A DNA stretch of 27,693 nt. Origin: Clostridium sp. 26_21 (lineage in GTDB: Bacteria; Bacillota; Clostridia; TANB77; CAG-508). Every line of letters begins with the position of its first letter. Position 1 is the first letter of the stretch. The position numbers and the translations under genes were made by a program. Below are positions 1-8,184 of the stretch, piece by piece. The stretch lies in NCBI GenBank assembly GCA_001915995.1, contig MNRO01000013.1, forward strand, positions 1 through 27,693, given 5' to 3'. The notes under the pieces are model-generated. The model was not told the DNA's origin and did not search any database. It was given only the letters and a program-made list of their open reading frames with translations.

Positions 1-1
1 C

Positions 2-436
2 AGAATAGAAATAACAGGGAGTATATTTGTAAAAAATTCAAAACAATTAAAAGAAAATATTGAATATATAAAACAGAATTACGGAGAAGAATATTTAACT
101 CCTTTAATAGTATCTAAAAATTTAAAACATCTTCAAAAAACATTACCATATTTACAAAGCATAGGAGTATTAGAAATAATAAAAACAAGTGCATCAATTT
201 TAATGTTGACAGTAGAAGAAATAAAAGAAAGACAAGCATTTATAGAAAGTATAGATGAATCAATAGTAAAAGGAGATAAATTTAATTCTATATTTGGACT
301 ATCAAGAAAAAATTATCAAAAAAAGGTAAAAGAATATGAAGAAAAGAAAAAATTAATAGGAGAAATAAAAGGAGCAATACAAGAAGGGCAAGAACTAGAT
401 AAACAAATAAATAAGCAAAAACAAGAACAAAAATAA
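2..436 (+). CDS. C-terminal part of an unrecognised protein (5' end outside window)
   Basis: The reading frame is open from the first bases of the window to a TAA at 434-436, so this is the last 144 residues of a longer gene; the ATG at 203 is probably internal. I do not recognise the family. The visible part is helical and contains a repeat-like stretch (KHLQKTLPYLQSIGVLEII, then ILMLTVEEIKERQAFIES) whose spacing of Leu, Gly and ILxLxxEEI resembles the short helical repeats of mTERF-like proteins; this is only a pattern impression. A conserved-looking FNSIFGLSRKNYQKKV segment follows, and the last ~40 residues are a highly charged Lys/Glu/Gln tail. It ends 18 nt before addB, so the two are probably co-transcribed. 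Confidence 0.6.
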   Translation, partial: RIEITGSIFVKNSKQLKENIEYIKQNYGEEYLTPLIVSKNLKHLQKTLPYLQSIGVLEIIKTSASILMLTVEEIKERQAFIESIDESIVKGDKFNSIFGLSRKNYQKKVKEYEEKKKLIGEIKGAIQEGQELDKQINKQKQEQK

Positions 437-454
437 AAGAAGGAGAATTAAACA

Positions 455-3400
455 ATGGGGTTAAGATTAATATATGGAAGAGCTGGAACAGGAAAAAGCG
501 AAAAATGTTATAAAGAAATATCAGAAAAAATAAAACAAAACAATAAAATATTAATAATAACACCAGAACAATTTTCATTCACAGCAGAAAAAAAGCTAAT
601 GGAAGCAATAGAAACAGAATCAGTATTTAATGCGGAAGTTGTAACATTTAGTAGAATGGCATATAGAGTAATACAAGAAATAGGAGGAAGAACAGAAACA
701 AATTTAAGCAAATGTGGAAAAGCAATGTTAATATATTCAATATTAAATAATTGTAAAAAAGACCTAAAATTTCTTGGAAAGACAGACGAAAATGTTGATA
801 TGGCAGGAACAGCAATAACAGAATTCAAAAAACACGGAATAAGTGTAGAACAGTTAAAGCAAGAAACAGAAAAACAAAGTGATATATACTTAAAAAACAA
901 ATTAAACGATATAAATATGATATATGAAAAATTCCAAGAACAAATTGCTGGAAAATATATAGATGAAACAGACTTATTAACAATATTAGCACAAAATGTG
1001 GATAAAGTACCTGATTTTAAAGATAATTTGATATATATAGATGAATTTGCAGGATTCACAAGTCAAGAATATGATATCATTCAAAAACTTGTAAAGATTG
1101 CAAAACAAGTAACAATAACAATATGTACAGACACAATACATGAAATAAAAAATGCAGATACAGACATATTTTATTCAAATCAAATAACAATAAATAAATT
1201 ATTACAAATAGCATCAGAAAATGATATTAAAATAGAAGAAGTAGAATTAGAGCAAACATATAGATTTAAAACACCAGAATTAAAACATTTAGAGAAAAAT
1301 TTATATAATTCAAAAACAAACTATTTTGAACAAATACCACAAAATATAAAAATATTTCTTGCAAAAAATCAATATTCAGAAATAGAAGAAGTGACCAAAG
1401 AAATATATAAATTAGTAAGAGATGAAAACTACAGATATAGAGATATAGCAGTAATTACGAAAAATATAGACACATATTCAAGTTTAGCAAGAGCAATATT
1501 TGACAAATATAACATACCAATATTTATAGATGAAAATAGAGACTTAAGCCAAAACATTTTAGTACAATATGTACTCTCAATATTAGAAATATTTACAAAA
1601 AATTGGACAGAAGAAGCAGTACTAAATTATATAAAAATAGGATTTTCAGAAATAGATGAAGATGATTTATTTAGATTAGAAAAATATTGTTTAAAATGGG
1701 GAATTAAGCAAAACAAGTGGAAAAAAGAATTTACATATGGTAATTATGAAGAAAAAGATAAAGAAGAAATAGCAAGATTAGAAGAAATAAGAAAACAAAT
1801 AATAGAACCATTAATAAGCTTAAAAAATAAATTAGACGAAAATAAAACAGCAGAAGGAATATCAAGGACAATATATAATTTTCTAATAGAGCAAAATATA
1901 GCAGAAAAAATAAAACAAAAACAAGAAAAATTAGAAGAGCAAGGATTAATAGATTTATCAAATGAATATCAAAACAGTATACAAACAATTATAGATATAT
2001 TAGATGAGATTGTACTGGTTTTTAAAGATGACAAAATAACATTAGACAAATATGCTCAAATTTTAAAAGTAGGATTTAAAAATAGTAGTTTAACAAAAAT
2101 ACCAGGGACACAAGACCAAGTGATGATGGGAGATATAGACAGATCAAGAAGTCATAAAGTAAAAGCAATATTTATAATAGGATTAAATGATGGAGTATTT
2201 CCAAGTGTAAGAAAAGATGAAGGATTTTTGAATGATGCTGATAGAGAGATTTTAAAACAAGATGGAATAGAACTTGCAAAAGGAACAATAGACAAATTAT
2301 ATGAAGATAATTTCAATATATATAAAGCATTTACAACAGCAGAAGAAAGATTGTATTTATCATATCCATCATCAGATATGCAGGGAAAAGCATTAAGACC
2401 ATCAATGTTAATAAATAAAATCAAAAAAATCTATAAAAATATAGAAGAACAAAGTGATGTAATAGAAGAAAAATCAGAAATATTAAATCAAAATACAACA
2501 TTTGAACAATTAATAAAAAATATTAATAAATTAAAAGACACAGAAATTGAAAAAATGTGGTATTATGTATATGACTATTATAAAAAAGACGAAAATTGGA
2601 ACAATAAATTACAACAAAGCTTAAAAGGATTAGACTATTCAAATTTACCAGAAAAAATAAAACAAGAAAATATAGATAAATTATATGGAAATAAATTAAC
2701 AACAAGTATATCAAAACTAGAACAATATAGAAGATGTCCATTCTCATATTTTTTACAATATGGACTAAAAATAAAACCACAAGAAGAATTAAAAGTACAA
2801 AGTTTTGACACAGGAACATTTATGCATGAGACAATTGATGAATTTTTTTCAATTGTAAAAGAAAATGGATATCAATTATCAGAATTAACAGAAGAACAAA
2901 TATCAGAAATAATAGACAAAATAATTGATGAAAAACTTTTACAAAATAAAAATTATATATTTACATCAACAGCAAAATATAGAGCATTAGTTGTAAGATT
3001 AAAAAGATTAGTAAAAAAAGCACTAAAATATATAGTAGAAACATTAACATTAAGTGAATTTAATGTATTAGGAACAGAAATAGAATTCGATGAAAAAGGA
3101 AAATATAAACCAATTAGAATAACATTAGATAATGGAAAAAATGTTGAAATAATAGGAAAAATAGACAGAATAGATACAGCACAAAATGAAGATGGAAAAT
3201 ACTTAAGAATAATTGACTATAAATCATCAATAAAAAACATAGACTTAAATGAAGTATATGCAGGATTACAGATACAATTATTAACATATTTAGATGCAGC
3301 ATGTAAAGAAGAAGATTTATTACCAGCAGGAATTTTATATTTCAATTTAATAGAGCAAATGGTAAAAACAGAAAAAAATATTGGAATTGAAAAAATAGAA

Positions 3401-3811
3401 GAACAAATAAGAAAAGGTTTTAAAATGAAAGGACTAATATTAGCAGATGTAAAAGTAGTAAAATTACATGATAAAAATCTAGATAGTGGATATTCAAATT
3501 TAGTTCCAGCATATATTTCAAAAAAAACTGGAGATATAAGTGAAGGAAATTCTAGTTGTGTAAGTAAAGAAGAATTTAAAGATTTACAAGATTATATGTA
3601 TAAAGTAATAAAACAAATTTCAAATGAAATTTTAAGCGGAAAAATAGATTTAAAACCATTTTATAAAAATAAAAAAACACCATGTAGTTATTGTGATTAT
3701 AGAAGTATATGTAATTTCAATAATGGAGCTTGTCAAAATAAATATAATTTCATTGATGAAAAGAGTAAAAAAGAGATATTAGAAAAAATAAAACAGGAAA
3801 AGTCTAACTAG
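455..3811 (+). CDS. addB: ATP-dependent helicase/deoxyribonuclease subunit B (AddB)
   Basis: AddB is the second subunit of the AddAB helicase-nuclease that resects double-strand breaks to a Chi site and loads RecA. At 1118 residues it has the usual length. An N-terminal Walker A (GRAGTGKS, residues 8-15) opens the protein, as in AddB, where this half is an inactivated helicase fold that binds Chi. The C-terminal nuclease domain shows GTFMHETIDEFF and an IDYKSS motif (D921, K923). Four cysteines, C761 and C1077/C1080/C1086, have the spacing of the AddB 4Fe-4S cluster that staples the nuclease domain. The start is an ATG with GGAG at 442-445. No addA lies next to it: the next gene is pgeF, and the upstream partial gene is not a helicase. 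Confidence 0.95.
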   Translation: MGLRLIYGRAGTGKSEKCYKEISEKIKQNNKILIITPEQFSFTAEKKLMEAIETESVFNAEVVTFSRMAYRVIQEIGGRTETNLSKCGKAMLIYSILNNCKKDLKFLGKTDENVDMAGTAITEFKKHGISVEQLKQETEKQSDIYLKNKLNDINMIYEKFQEQIAGKYIDETDLLTILAQNVDKVPDFKDNLIYIDEFAGFTSQEYDIIQKLVKIAKQVTITICTDTIHEIKNADTDIFYSNQITINKLLQIASENDIKIEEVELEQTYRFKTPELKHLEKNLYNSKTNYFEQIPQNIKIFLAKNQYSEIEEVTKEIYKLVRDENYRYRDIAVITKNIDTYSSLARAIFDKYNIPIFIDENRDLSQNILVQYVLSILEIFTKNWTEEAVLNYIKIGFSEIDEDDLFRLEKYCLKWGIKQNKWKKEFTYGNYEEKDKEEIARLEEIRKQIIEPLISLKNKLDENKTAEGISRTIYNFLIEQNIAEKIKQKQEKLEEQGLIDLSNEYQNSIQTIIDILDEIVLVFKDDKITLDKYAQILKVGFKNSSLTKIPGTQDQVMMGDIDRSRSHKVKAIFIIGLNDGVFPSVRKDEGFLNDADREILKQDGIELAKGTIDKLYEDNFNIYKAFTTAEERLYLSYPSSDMQGKALRPSMLINKIKKIYKNIEEQSDVIEEKSEILNQNTTFEQLIKNINKLKDTEIEKMWYYVYDYYKKDENWNNKLQQSLKGLDYSNLPEKIKQENIDKLYGNKLTTSISKLEQYRRCPFSYFLQYGLKIKPQEELKVQSFDTGTFMHETIDEFFSIVKENGYQLSELTEEQISEIIDKIIDEKLLQNKNYIFTSTAKYRALVVRLKRLVKKALKYIVETLTLSEFNVLGTEIEFDEKGKYKPIRITLDNGKNVEIIGKIDRIDTAQNEDGKYLRIIDYKSSIKNIDLNEVYAGLQIQLLTYLDAACKEEDLLPAGILYFNLIEQMVKTEKNIGIEKIEEQIRKGFKMKGLILADVKVVKLHDKNLDSGYSNLVPAYISKKTGDISEGNSSCVSKEEFKDLQDYMYKVIKQISNEILSGKIDLKPFYKNKKTPCSYCDYRSICNFNNGACQNKYNFIDEKSKKEILEKIKQEKSN

Positions 3812-3899
3812 CTTAGAATAAGAAAAGGCTTGGCTTATAAGGCGTAAGAAATGACAGAAGCCAAAAAAAGTTAAGTTTCAGGAAAGGAATATCAAAATA
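3812..3899. other. Intergenic segment with small inverted repeats between addB and pgeF
   Basis: This 88-nt gap is less A+T-rich than its surroundings. GGCTT (3828-3832) can pair with AAGCC about 30 nt downstream, enclosing a shorter CTTA/TAAG pair. The structure is followed by an A-run rather than a T-run, so it does not look like a terminator. No ORF is evident. The pgeF Shine-Dalgarno (AGGAAAGG region) closes the gap. The function of the fold, if any, is unknown. Confidence 0.3.
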
Positions 3900-4739
3900 A
3901 TGAAAGACTTATCTAATGAAAATGTAATTCATATTGCTAAAGATGGAGTACAATATTTACAATTTAGAAGATTATTAGAATATAGTGATATTTTAGTACA
4001 TGCATATAGTTTAGGAATAGATAAAAATTTTAGAACAGCAAGGGCGAAGAATGTAGAGCCATTAACTCAAGAAGAAGTAAAAAAAGCTAATAAAGACTAT
4101 TCAGATTTATGTAATGCTATTGAAATGAACTATATAGATGCAGTAAAACCAAATCAAGCACATACTAAAAATGTAAAAAAAGTAGATGAACATGTAAACA
4201 TTAACAAACCAGACTTTAACTTAAAAGAATATGATTTTACAGATGGTTTAATAACAAATAAATCTAATATTTTATTAGCAACAACAAATGCAGATTGTAT
4301 ATTATTGATGTTTTTTGATCCAATAAAAAAAGCAATAGCAAATGTACATTCAGGATGGAAAGGAACACTTCAAAGAATTTCTGTAGAAACAGTAGAAAAA
4401 ATGCAAAAAGAATATGGAAGCAATTCAAAAGATATTATTTGTTGTATATGTCCAAGTATAAGAAAATGTCATTTTGAAGTTGAAAAAGATGTACAAACTT
4501 TATTTGAAAATGAGTTTAAAGATTTAAAATTAGATGAAATTATAGAAAGAAAATCAGAAAATAAATGGCTGATAGATACAGTAAAAATAAATGAAGAAAT
4601 TTTGCAAAAAGCAGGACTAAGAAAAGAAAATATTATAGATTGTGGAATTTGCAGTGTTTGCAATTCAGATTTAATACATTCATATAGAGTAGAAAAAGAA
4701 AAATATGGACTATCAACTGCAATAATTGGATTAAAATAG
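3900..4739 (+). CDS. pgeF: Peptidoglycan editing factor PgeF (YfiH/YlmD, multicopper-oxidase-like fold)
   Basis: PgeF proteins are zinc-dependent purine nucleosidase/amidase-like enzymes; in E. coli YfiH removes wrongly incorporated residues such as L-Ser from muramyl-peptide precursors. The 279-residue product shows the family signatures: TTNADC (C133), NVHSGWKGTL (H150) and SDLIHSYR (H260). The 17-residue gap between C133 and H150 is the family spacing of the metal-binding Cys and His. An ICPSIRKCHFEV block between them is also typical. The protein is cytoplasmic, with no signal peptide. It starts at an ATG behind AGGAAAGGAA and ends 21 nt before the metalloprotease gene, forming a compact cell-envelope trio. 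In B. subtilis the homologue ylmD follows sigG and ylmC; here it is about 22 kb away from them. Confidence 0.9.
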   Translation: MKDLSNENVIHIAKDGVQYLQFRRLLEYSDILVHAYSLGIDKNFRTARAKNVEPLTQEEVKKANKDYSDLCNAIEMNYIDAVKPNQAHTKNVKKVDEHVNINKPDFNLKEYDFTDGLITNKSNILLATTNADCILLMFFDPIKKAIANVHSGWKGTLQRISVETVEKMQKEYGSNSKDIICCICPSIRKCHFEVEKDVQTLFENEFKDLKLDEIIERKSENKWLIDTVKINEEILQKAGLRKENIIDCGICSVCNSDLIHSYRVEKEKYGLSTAIIGLK

Positions 4740-4760
4740 TAGAAAAGGAAATGTTGTAAA

Positions 4761-6224
4761 ATGGAAGAATTTAAAATTATAATGCAAATAATGTATGAAG
4801 AAGATAAATATTTGGTTTTATTAAATTCAAAACGCCAAAAATATTTCTTAAGAATATTAGATGATGAGAAATTTATGTATCCAACAATGGAAGAATTTAC
4901 AAAATTATATAATATTTTTGCAAATGACAAAATAAAACAAAAATGTTATCAAAAAGATTTTCAAGAAAAATCATCAAATTTAAAATTTAAAAATAAAAAG
5001 TTAAGATTTAACCCTAAAATTATTTTAGGAAAGACACTTATTTCATTAGCAACAGCAATATCAATTTTGGGATGTGGGCAAAAAGTAAAAGCTGAATGGA
5101 ATGAGCAAGAAATAATTTCAAAAGAGCAAATACGAAATCAAATTGATTTCGTAGAAAATGATGCAAAGATTAGTCAAGAAAATTCAAGTAATGAATTGAT
5201 AACAATTGAAAAAATTGCACCAAATGAATATAAATTAGTAACAGGAAATTCTGGAAAAGACTTATATTTTGATTCTGCAGATAAATTTAGTCAATATTTA
5301 GGTGAAAAATCTCCAACATATGAAGAAATTGAAAAGAAAATTCAGCAAAATAATAAAATTTCAGAACAATATAAAAAGGTTTTCATAGAAGGATTAAAAA
5401 ATCTGGAAGAAACTATGCCAAATTTAAATTTATCTATTTTAAATCAACATTTAGAAAGAGGATTAAATATTGTAGAAAAAACAGATAAAGAAATAGTAAA
5501 ACAAGAAGGAAAAAATTCCATAGCATCATTTGATAAGTCAAGCAGTACAATGTTTATAAATCCTCAAAATATTAATGAAGAAACATTATTACATGAATTA
5601 GCACATGCAGTTACAGGGATCATAATGCAAAAAGACGGAAAAAATATATACATGGGAACTGAGGCAATAATTTACTTCAAAGATATAGAAAATTTAGAAA
5701 TATATGGAAGTGGTTTTTCAGAAGGAATTGCAGATATAATTGCTAAAAACGCATTAGAAGATAAAGGAATTCAAAATGCTAGTTATCAACCAATAAGTGA
5801 ACAATTAGAGGTTATGCTAAATGTAACCAAAATGAGTCCAGAAGATTTTGTAAATAAAGGAACAACAAGATTTATTCAAAAAGCAGAAAGAGTAGGAATA
5901 GAAAATGTTTATGATAATATATCTAGTTGTGATATGTTATGTACTGCATTACAGCAAGGAATAAGTATAAAACCAGAAATGAGTGTTAAACAAAATCTAT
6001 ATGATTTTTTAATAAAGTATGCATTAAAACAGTTAGATGAAGGAATAAATAGAGAAACAATTATAAAGAATATAGATAATGCAATATTTAACACAACATT
6101 TTCTAATGTGGTGGTATTTGAAAATAATAGAGCAGTAGAAGAGTTAGAAATGATAGATTTAAGAAATGAAATAGTAGATGAAATTCAAAAAAGAAATGTA
6201 AATATAAAAGAAGAAAGAGATTAG
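4761..6224 (+). CDS. Membrane-anchored HExxH zinc metalloprotease, family not recognised
   Basis: The 487-residue protein has three parts. Residues 1-86 are charged and lack a signal peptide. Residues 87-104 form a single hydrophobic segment ending in ILGCG, which could be a signal anchor or a poor lipobox at C105. The rest is a soluble domain that would lie outside the membrane. In it LLHELAHAV gives the zinc site H278-E279-x-x-H282, and GFSEGIAD supplies a likely third ligand at E321, the gluzincin arrangement. The start ATG has AAGGAA about 11 nt upstream. It sits 21 nt after pgeF and 10 nt before the LD-carboxypeptidase gene, so it is probably translated from one message with two peptidoglycan-active enzymes. 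The substrate is unknown; the assignment as a protease rests only on the zinc motif. Confidence 0.7.
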   Translation: MEEFKIIMQIMYEEDKYLVLLNSKRQKYFLRILDDEKFMYPTMEEFTKLYNIFANDKIKQKCYQKDFQEKSSNLKFKNKKLRFNPKIILGKTLISLATAISILGCGQKVKAEWNEQEIISKEQIRNQIDFVENDAKISQENSSNELITIEKIAPNEYKLVTGNSGKDLYFDSADKFSQYLGEKSPTYEEIEKKIQQNNKISEQYKKVFIEGLKNLEETMPNLNLSILNQHLERGLNIVEKTDKEIVKQEGKNSIASFDKSSSTMFINPQNINEETLLHELAHAVTGIIMQKDGKNIYMGTEAIIYFKDIENLEIYGSGFSEGIADIIAKNALEDKGIQNASYQPISEQLEVMLNVTKMSPEDFVNKGTTRFIQKAERVGIENVYDNISSCDMLCTALQQGISIKPEMSVKQNLYDFLIKYALKQLDEGINRETIIKNIDNAIFNTTFSNVVVFENNRAVEELEMIDLRNEIVDEIQKRNVNIKEERD

Positions 6225-6234
6225 GAGAAGAAAA

Positions 6235-7152
6235 TTGATAGTTCCAGAAAAATTAAAAAAAGGTGACTTAATAGGAGTTGTGGCTCCATCAAATCCGATA
6301 ATTGACAATAATATAGAAGAAATTCAAGCTGCAAAAAAGATAATGGAAAATTTAGGATTTAAAGTAAGATTTGCTACAAATTTATTTGCTAATTCAAATA
6401 AGTATAGTGCTAGTGCAAGAGAGAAAGCACAAGATATAAATGAGATGTTTGAAGATAAAAATGTAAAAATGATATGGTGTGCAAAAGGTGGAGAAAATAG
6501 TAATTCAACATTTGAATATCTGGATTTTGATTTAATAAAACAAAATCCAAAAATAATTTGTGGATATAGTGATATAACAGCATTAACAAATATAATAACT
6601 CAAAAAACAGGATTAATTACATATAGTAGTACAAATTTTAAAACAATAGCAACAGATGAGACAGATTATAGTTTAAAACAAGTAATAAATAGATTTGTTG
6701 ATGGAAATTTAAGATTAGGAGAAGAAACAGATTATAAAATAATCCAAAAAGGAAATGTCGAAGGGCAATTAATTGGTGGAAATTTGAGCTTGACAAGAGC
6801 TTTGACATCAGGAAAGTATAATATAGATTTCACAGATAAGATATTATTTCTAGAAGAATTAGGATTTGAAACATGTCCATCACTTGCAAATAATTATTTA
6901 TATTATATGAAACAAAATGATGTATTTAAAAAAATAAAAGGAATATGGTTAGGAAATTATACACATGAAAGCAAAATTACATTAGAACAAATTTTGCTAG
7001 ATGTAATAGGCAATGAATTTGATGGGCCAATAATAAAATCAGATAATTTCGGACATATTGAGAAAAAAATAGTAATTCCAATAGGAATAAATGCAAAAAT
7101 AGATACATCTAAGAAAATACCAATTGAATTATTAGAAAAATGTGTGAAATAA
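6235..7152 (+). CDS. LD-carboxypeptidase, peptidase family S66 (LdcA/MccF type)
   Basis: S66 enzymes are serine peptidases with a Ser-His-Glu triad. LdcA members trim the terminal D-Ala from murein tetrapeptides during recycling, and MccF members hydrolyse microcin C. The 305-residue product begins with the typical KKGDLIGVVAPSNPI, carries the nucleophile in GYSDITAL (S112), the acidic region ILFLEELGFE (E207 or E208) and the histidine in FGHIEKKIVIPIG (H274). No signal peptide is seen, so it acts in the cytoplasm. The start codon is TTG at 6235 behind GGAG; no ATG fits the family N-terminus better. It follows the metalloprotease by 10 nt and closes the pgeF trio. Sequence alone does not separate murein recycling from peptide-antibiotic immunity. 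Confidence 0.88.
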   Translation: MIVPEKLKKGDLIGVVAPSNPIIDNNIEEIQAAKKIMENLGFKVRFATNLFANSNKYSASAREKAQDINEMFEDKNVKMIWCAKGGENSNSTFEYLDFDLIKQNPKIICGYSDITALTNIITQKTGLITYSSTNFKTIATDETDYSLKQVINRFVDGNLRLGEETDYKIIQKGNVEGQLIGGNLSLTRALTSGKYNIDFTDKILFLEELGFETCPSLANNYLYYMKQNDVFKKIKGIWLGNYTHESKITLEQILLDVIGNEFDGPIIKSDNFGHIEKKIVIPIGINAKIDTSKKIPIELLEKCVK

Positions 7153-7163
7153 ACAAAAAATAC

Positions 7164-7191
7164 TTGATTTTTTAAAAAAATGTGTTATAAT
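7164..7191 (+). promoter_or_regulatory. Promoter of rpsB (extended -10)
   Basis: TTGATT at 7164-7169 and TATAAT at 7186-7191 are separated by 16 nt. A TG one base before the -10 (7183-7184) makes it an extended -10 promoter. It lies just after the S66 stop codon and directs the ribosomal protein operon. Confidence 0.8.
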
Positions 7192-7224
7192 AATGAGCGT
7201 AAAAAACACATAAAGAGTAGTTTG

Positions 7225-7254
7225 TTAGGAAGTGCCTATGAAAATAGGTCCGAA
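7225..7254 (+). promoter_or_regulatory. Structured rpsB leader, candidate S2 autoregulatory element
   Basis: In the rpsB 5' leader CCTAT (7235-7239) pairs with ATAGG (7244-7248) across a GAAA tetraloop. A second helix below it pairs TTAGGA (7225-7230) with TCCGAA (7249-7254), with one A-G mismatch, and a one-sided AGTG bulge (7231-7234) separates the two helices. S2 leaders that bind the protein are known in other bacteria; that this is one is inference. Confidence 0.5.
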
Positions 7255-7303
7255 TAGATGAAGATACTTTATGGAAGTTATAACAAAAAGGGAGGAATTA
7301 GAA

Positions 7304-8077
7304 ATGGCAGTAGTTGCAATGAAACAATTACTAGAAGCAGGTGTTCACTTTGGACATCAAACAAGAAGATGGGATCCAAGAATGGCAGAATACATATTCC
7401 AAGCTAGAAATGGTATTCATATCATCGACTTACAAAAAGCTTCAAAGAAAATTGATGAAGCATATGAATTCATCAAAGAACAAGTAGAAGAAGGAAAAAC
7501 AGTTCTATTTGTAGGAACAAAAAAACAAGCTCAAGATTGCATGAAAGATGCAGCAATAAAGAGTGGAATGTACTATGTAAATCAAAGATGGTTAGGTGGA
7601 ATGTTAACAAACTTTGATACAATCCAAAAAAGAATTCAAAGATTAAAAGATCTTGAAAAAATGGAAGAAGATGGTACATTTGATGTATTACCAAAAAAAG
7701 AAGTAATTCTATTAAAGAAAGAAATGGAAAAACTAGAAAAAAATCTTGGTGGAATCAAAGAAATGGATAAATTACCAGGAGTTATCTTCTTAGTAGATCC
7801 TAAAAAAGAAAGAATAGCAATATTAGAAGCTAAAAAATTAAACATACCAGTAGTTGGAATTGTAGATACAAACTGCAATCCACAAGACTTAGACTATCCA
7901 ATTCCAGGAAATGATGATGCAATAAGATCTGTAAGCTTAATAGCAGATGTTATGGCAAATGCAATCATTGAAGGAAAACAAGGTGAAAGCTTTGAAACAA
8001 CAGAAGAACAAAATGTTGAAGAAGAAGCTACATCAATGGAACAAGTTGCAAGTGAAGCTGACGAAAAAGCTGAATAA
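7304..8077 (+). CDS. rpsB: 30S ribosomal protein S2
   Basis: S2 is a small-subunit protein near the mRNA exit and S1 site. The product starts MAVVAMKQLLEAGVHFGHQT, the canonical S2 N-terminus, and continues with RNGIHIIDLQK, FVGTKKQAQD, NQRWLGGMLTNF and PGVIFLVDP. I choose the ATG at 7304 (257 residues), placed behind AGGGAGGAA, over the in-frame ATG at 7271, which would add 11 residues not found in S2. The last ~30 residues form an acidic tail beyond the core domain. Transcription comes from its own extended -10 promoter through a folded leader, and a terminator separates it from tsf, so the pair may be differentially expressed. Confidence 0.97.
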   Translation: MAVVAMKQLLEAGVHFGHQTRRWDPRMAEYIFQARNGIHIIDLQKASKKIDEAYEFIKEQVEEGKTVLFVGTKKQAQDCMKDAAIKSGMYYVNQRWLGGMLTNFDTIQKRIQRLKDLEKMEEDGTFDVLPKKEVILLKKEMEKLEKNLGGIKEMDKLPGVIFLVDPKKERIAILEAKKLNIPVVGIVDTNCNPQDLDYPIPGNDDAIRSVSLIADVMANAIIEGKQGESFETTEEQNVEEEATSMEQVASEADEKAE

Positions 8078-8091
8078 TAATTAAGAATAAA

Positions 8092-8122
8092 AGAGTGGGG
8101 CTCTACTGCTCTACTCTATTTT
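8092..8122 (+). terminator. Intrinsic terminator/attenuator between rpsB and tsf
   Basis: AGAGTGGGGC (8092-8101) pairs with GCTCTACTCT (8108-8117) over 10 positions, two of them G-U, with a 6-nt loop, followed by ATTTTAA. tsf follows about 60 nt later without a clear -35 element, so readthrough of this terminator is the likeliest source of tsf message. Confidence 0.75.
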
Positions 8123-8136
8123 AATAAGTATGTATA

Positions 8137-8161
8137 TAATAATTGGAATAAACAATTATTA
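8137..8161 (+). promoter_or_regulatory. Hairpin in the tsf leader
   Basis: TAATAATTG (8137-8145) pairs perfectly with CAATTATTA (8153-8161) across 7 nt, directly upstream of the tsf Shine-Dalgarno (AAAAGGAGGAA). It overlaps a TATAAT at 8135-8140 that has no good -35, so it may be a leader hairpin rather than a promoter. Confidence 0.35.
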
Positions 8162-8184
8162 AAATTTAAAAGGAGGAATAAATA

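Noticed and set aside
508..1059. 183-codon open frame on the - strand inside addB
   Set aside because: It is a shadow of addB without a ribosome binding site or recognisable domain.
4469..4930. 153-codon open frame on the - strand across the pgeF-metalloprotease junction
   Set aside because: It is antisense to two convincing genes and has no start signal or domain.
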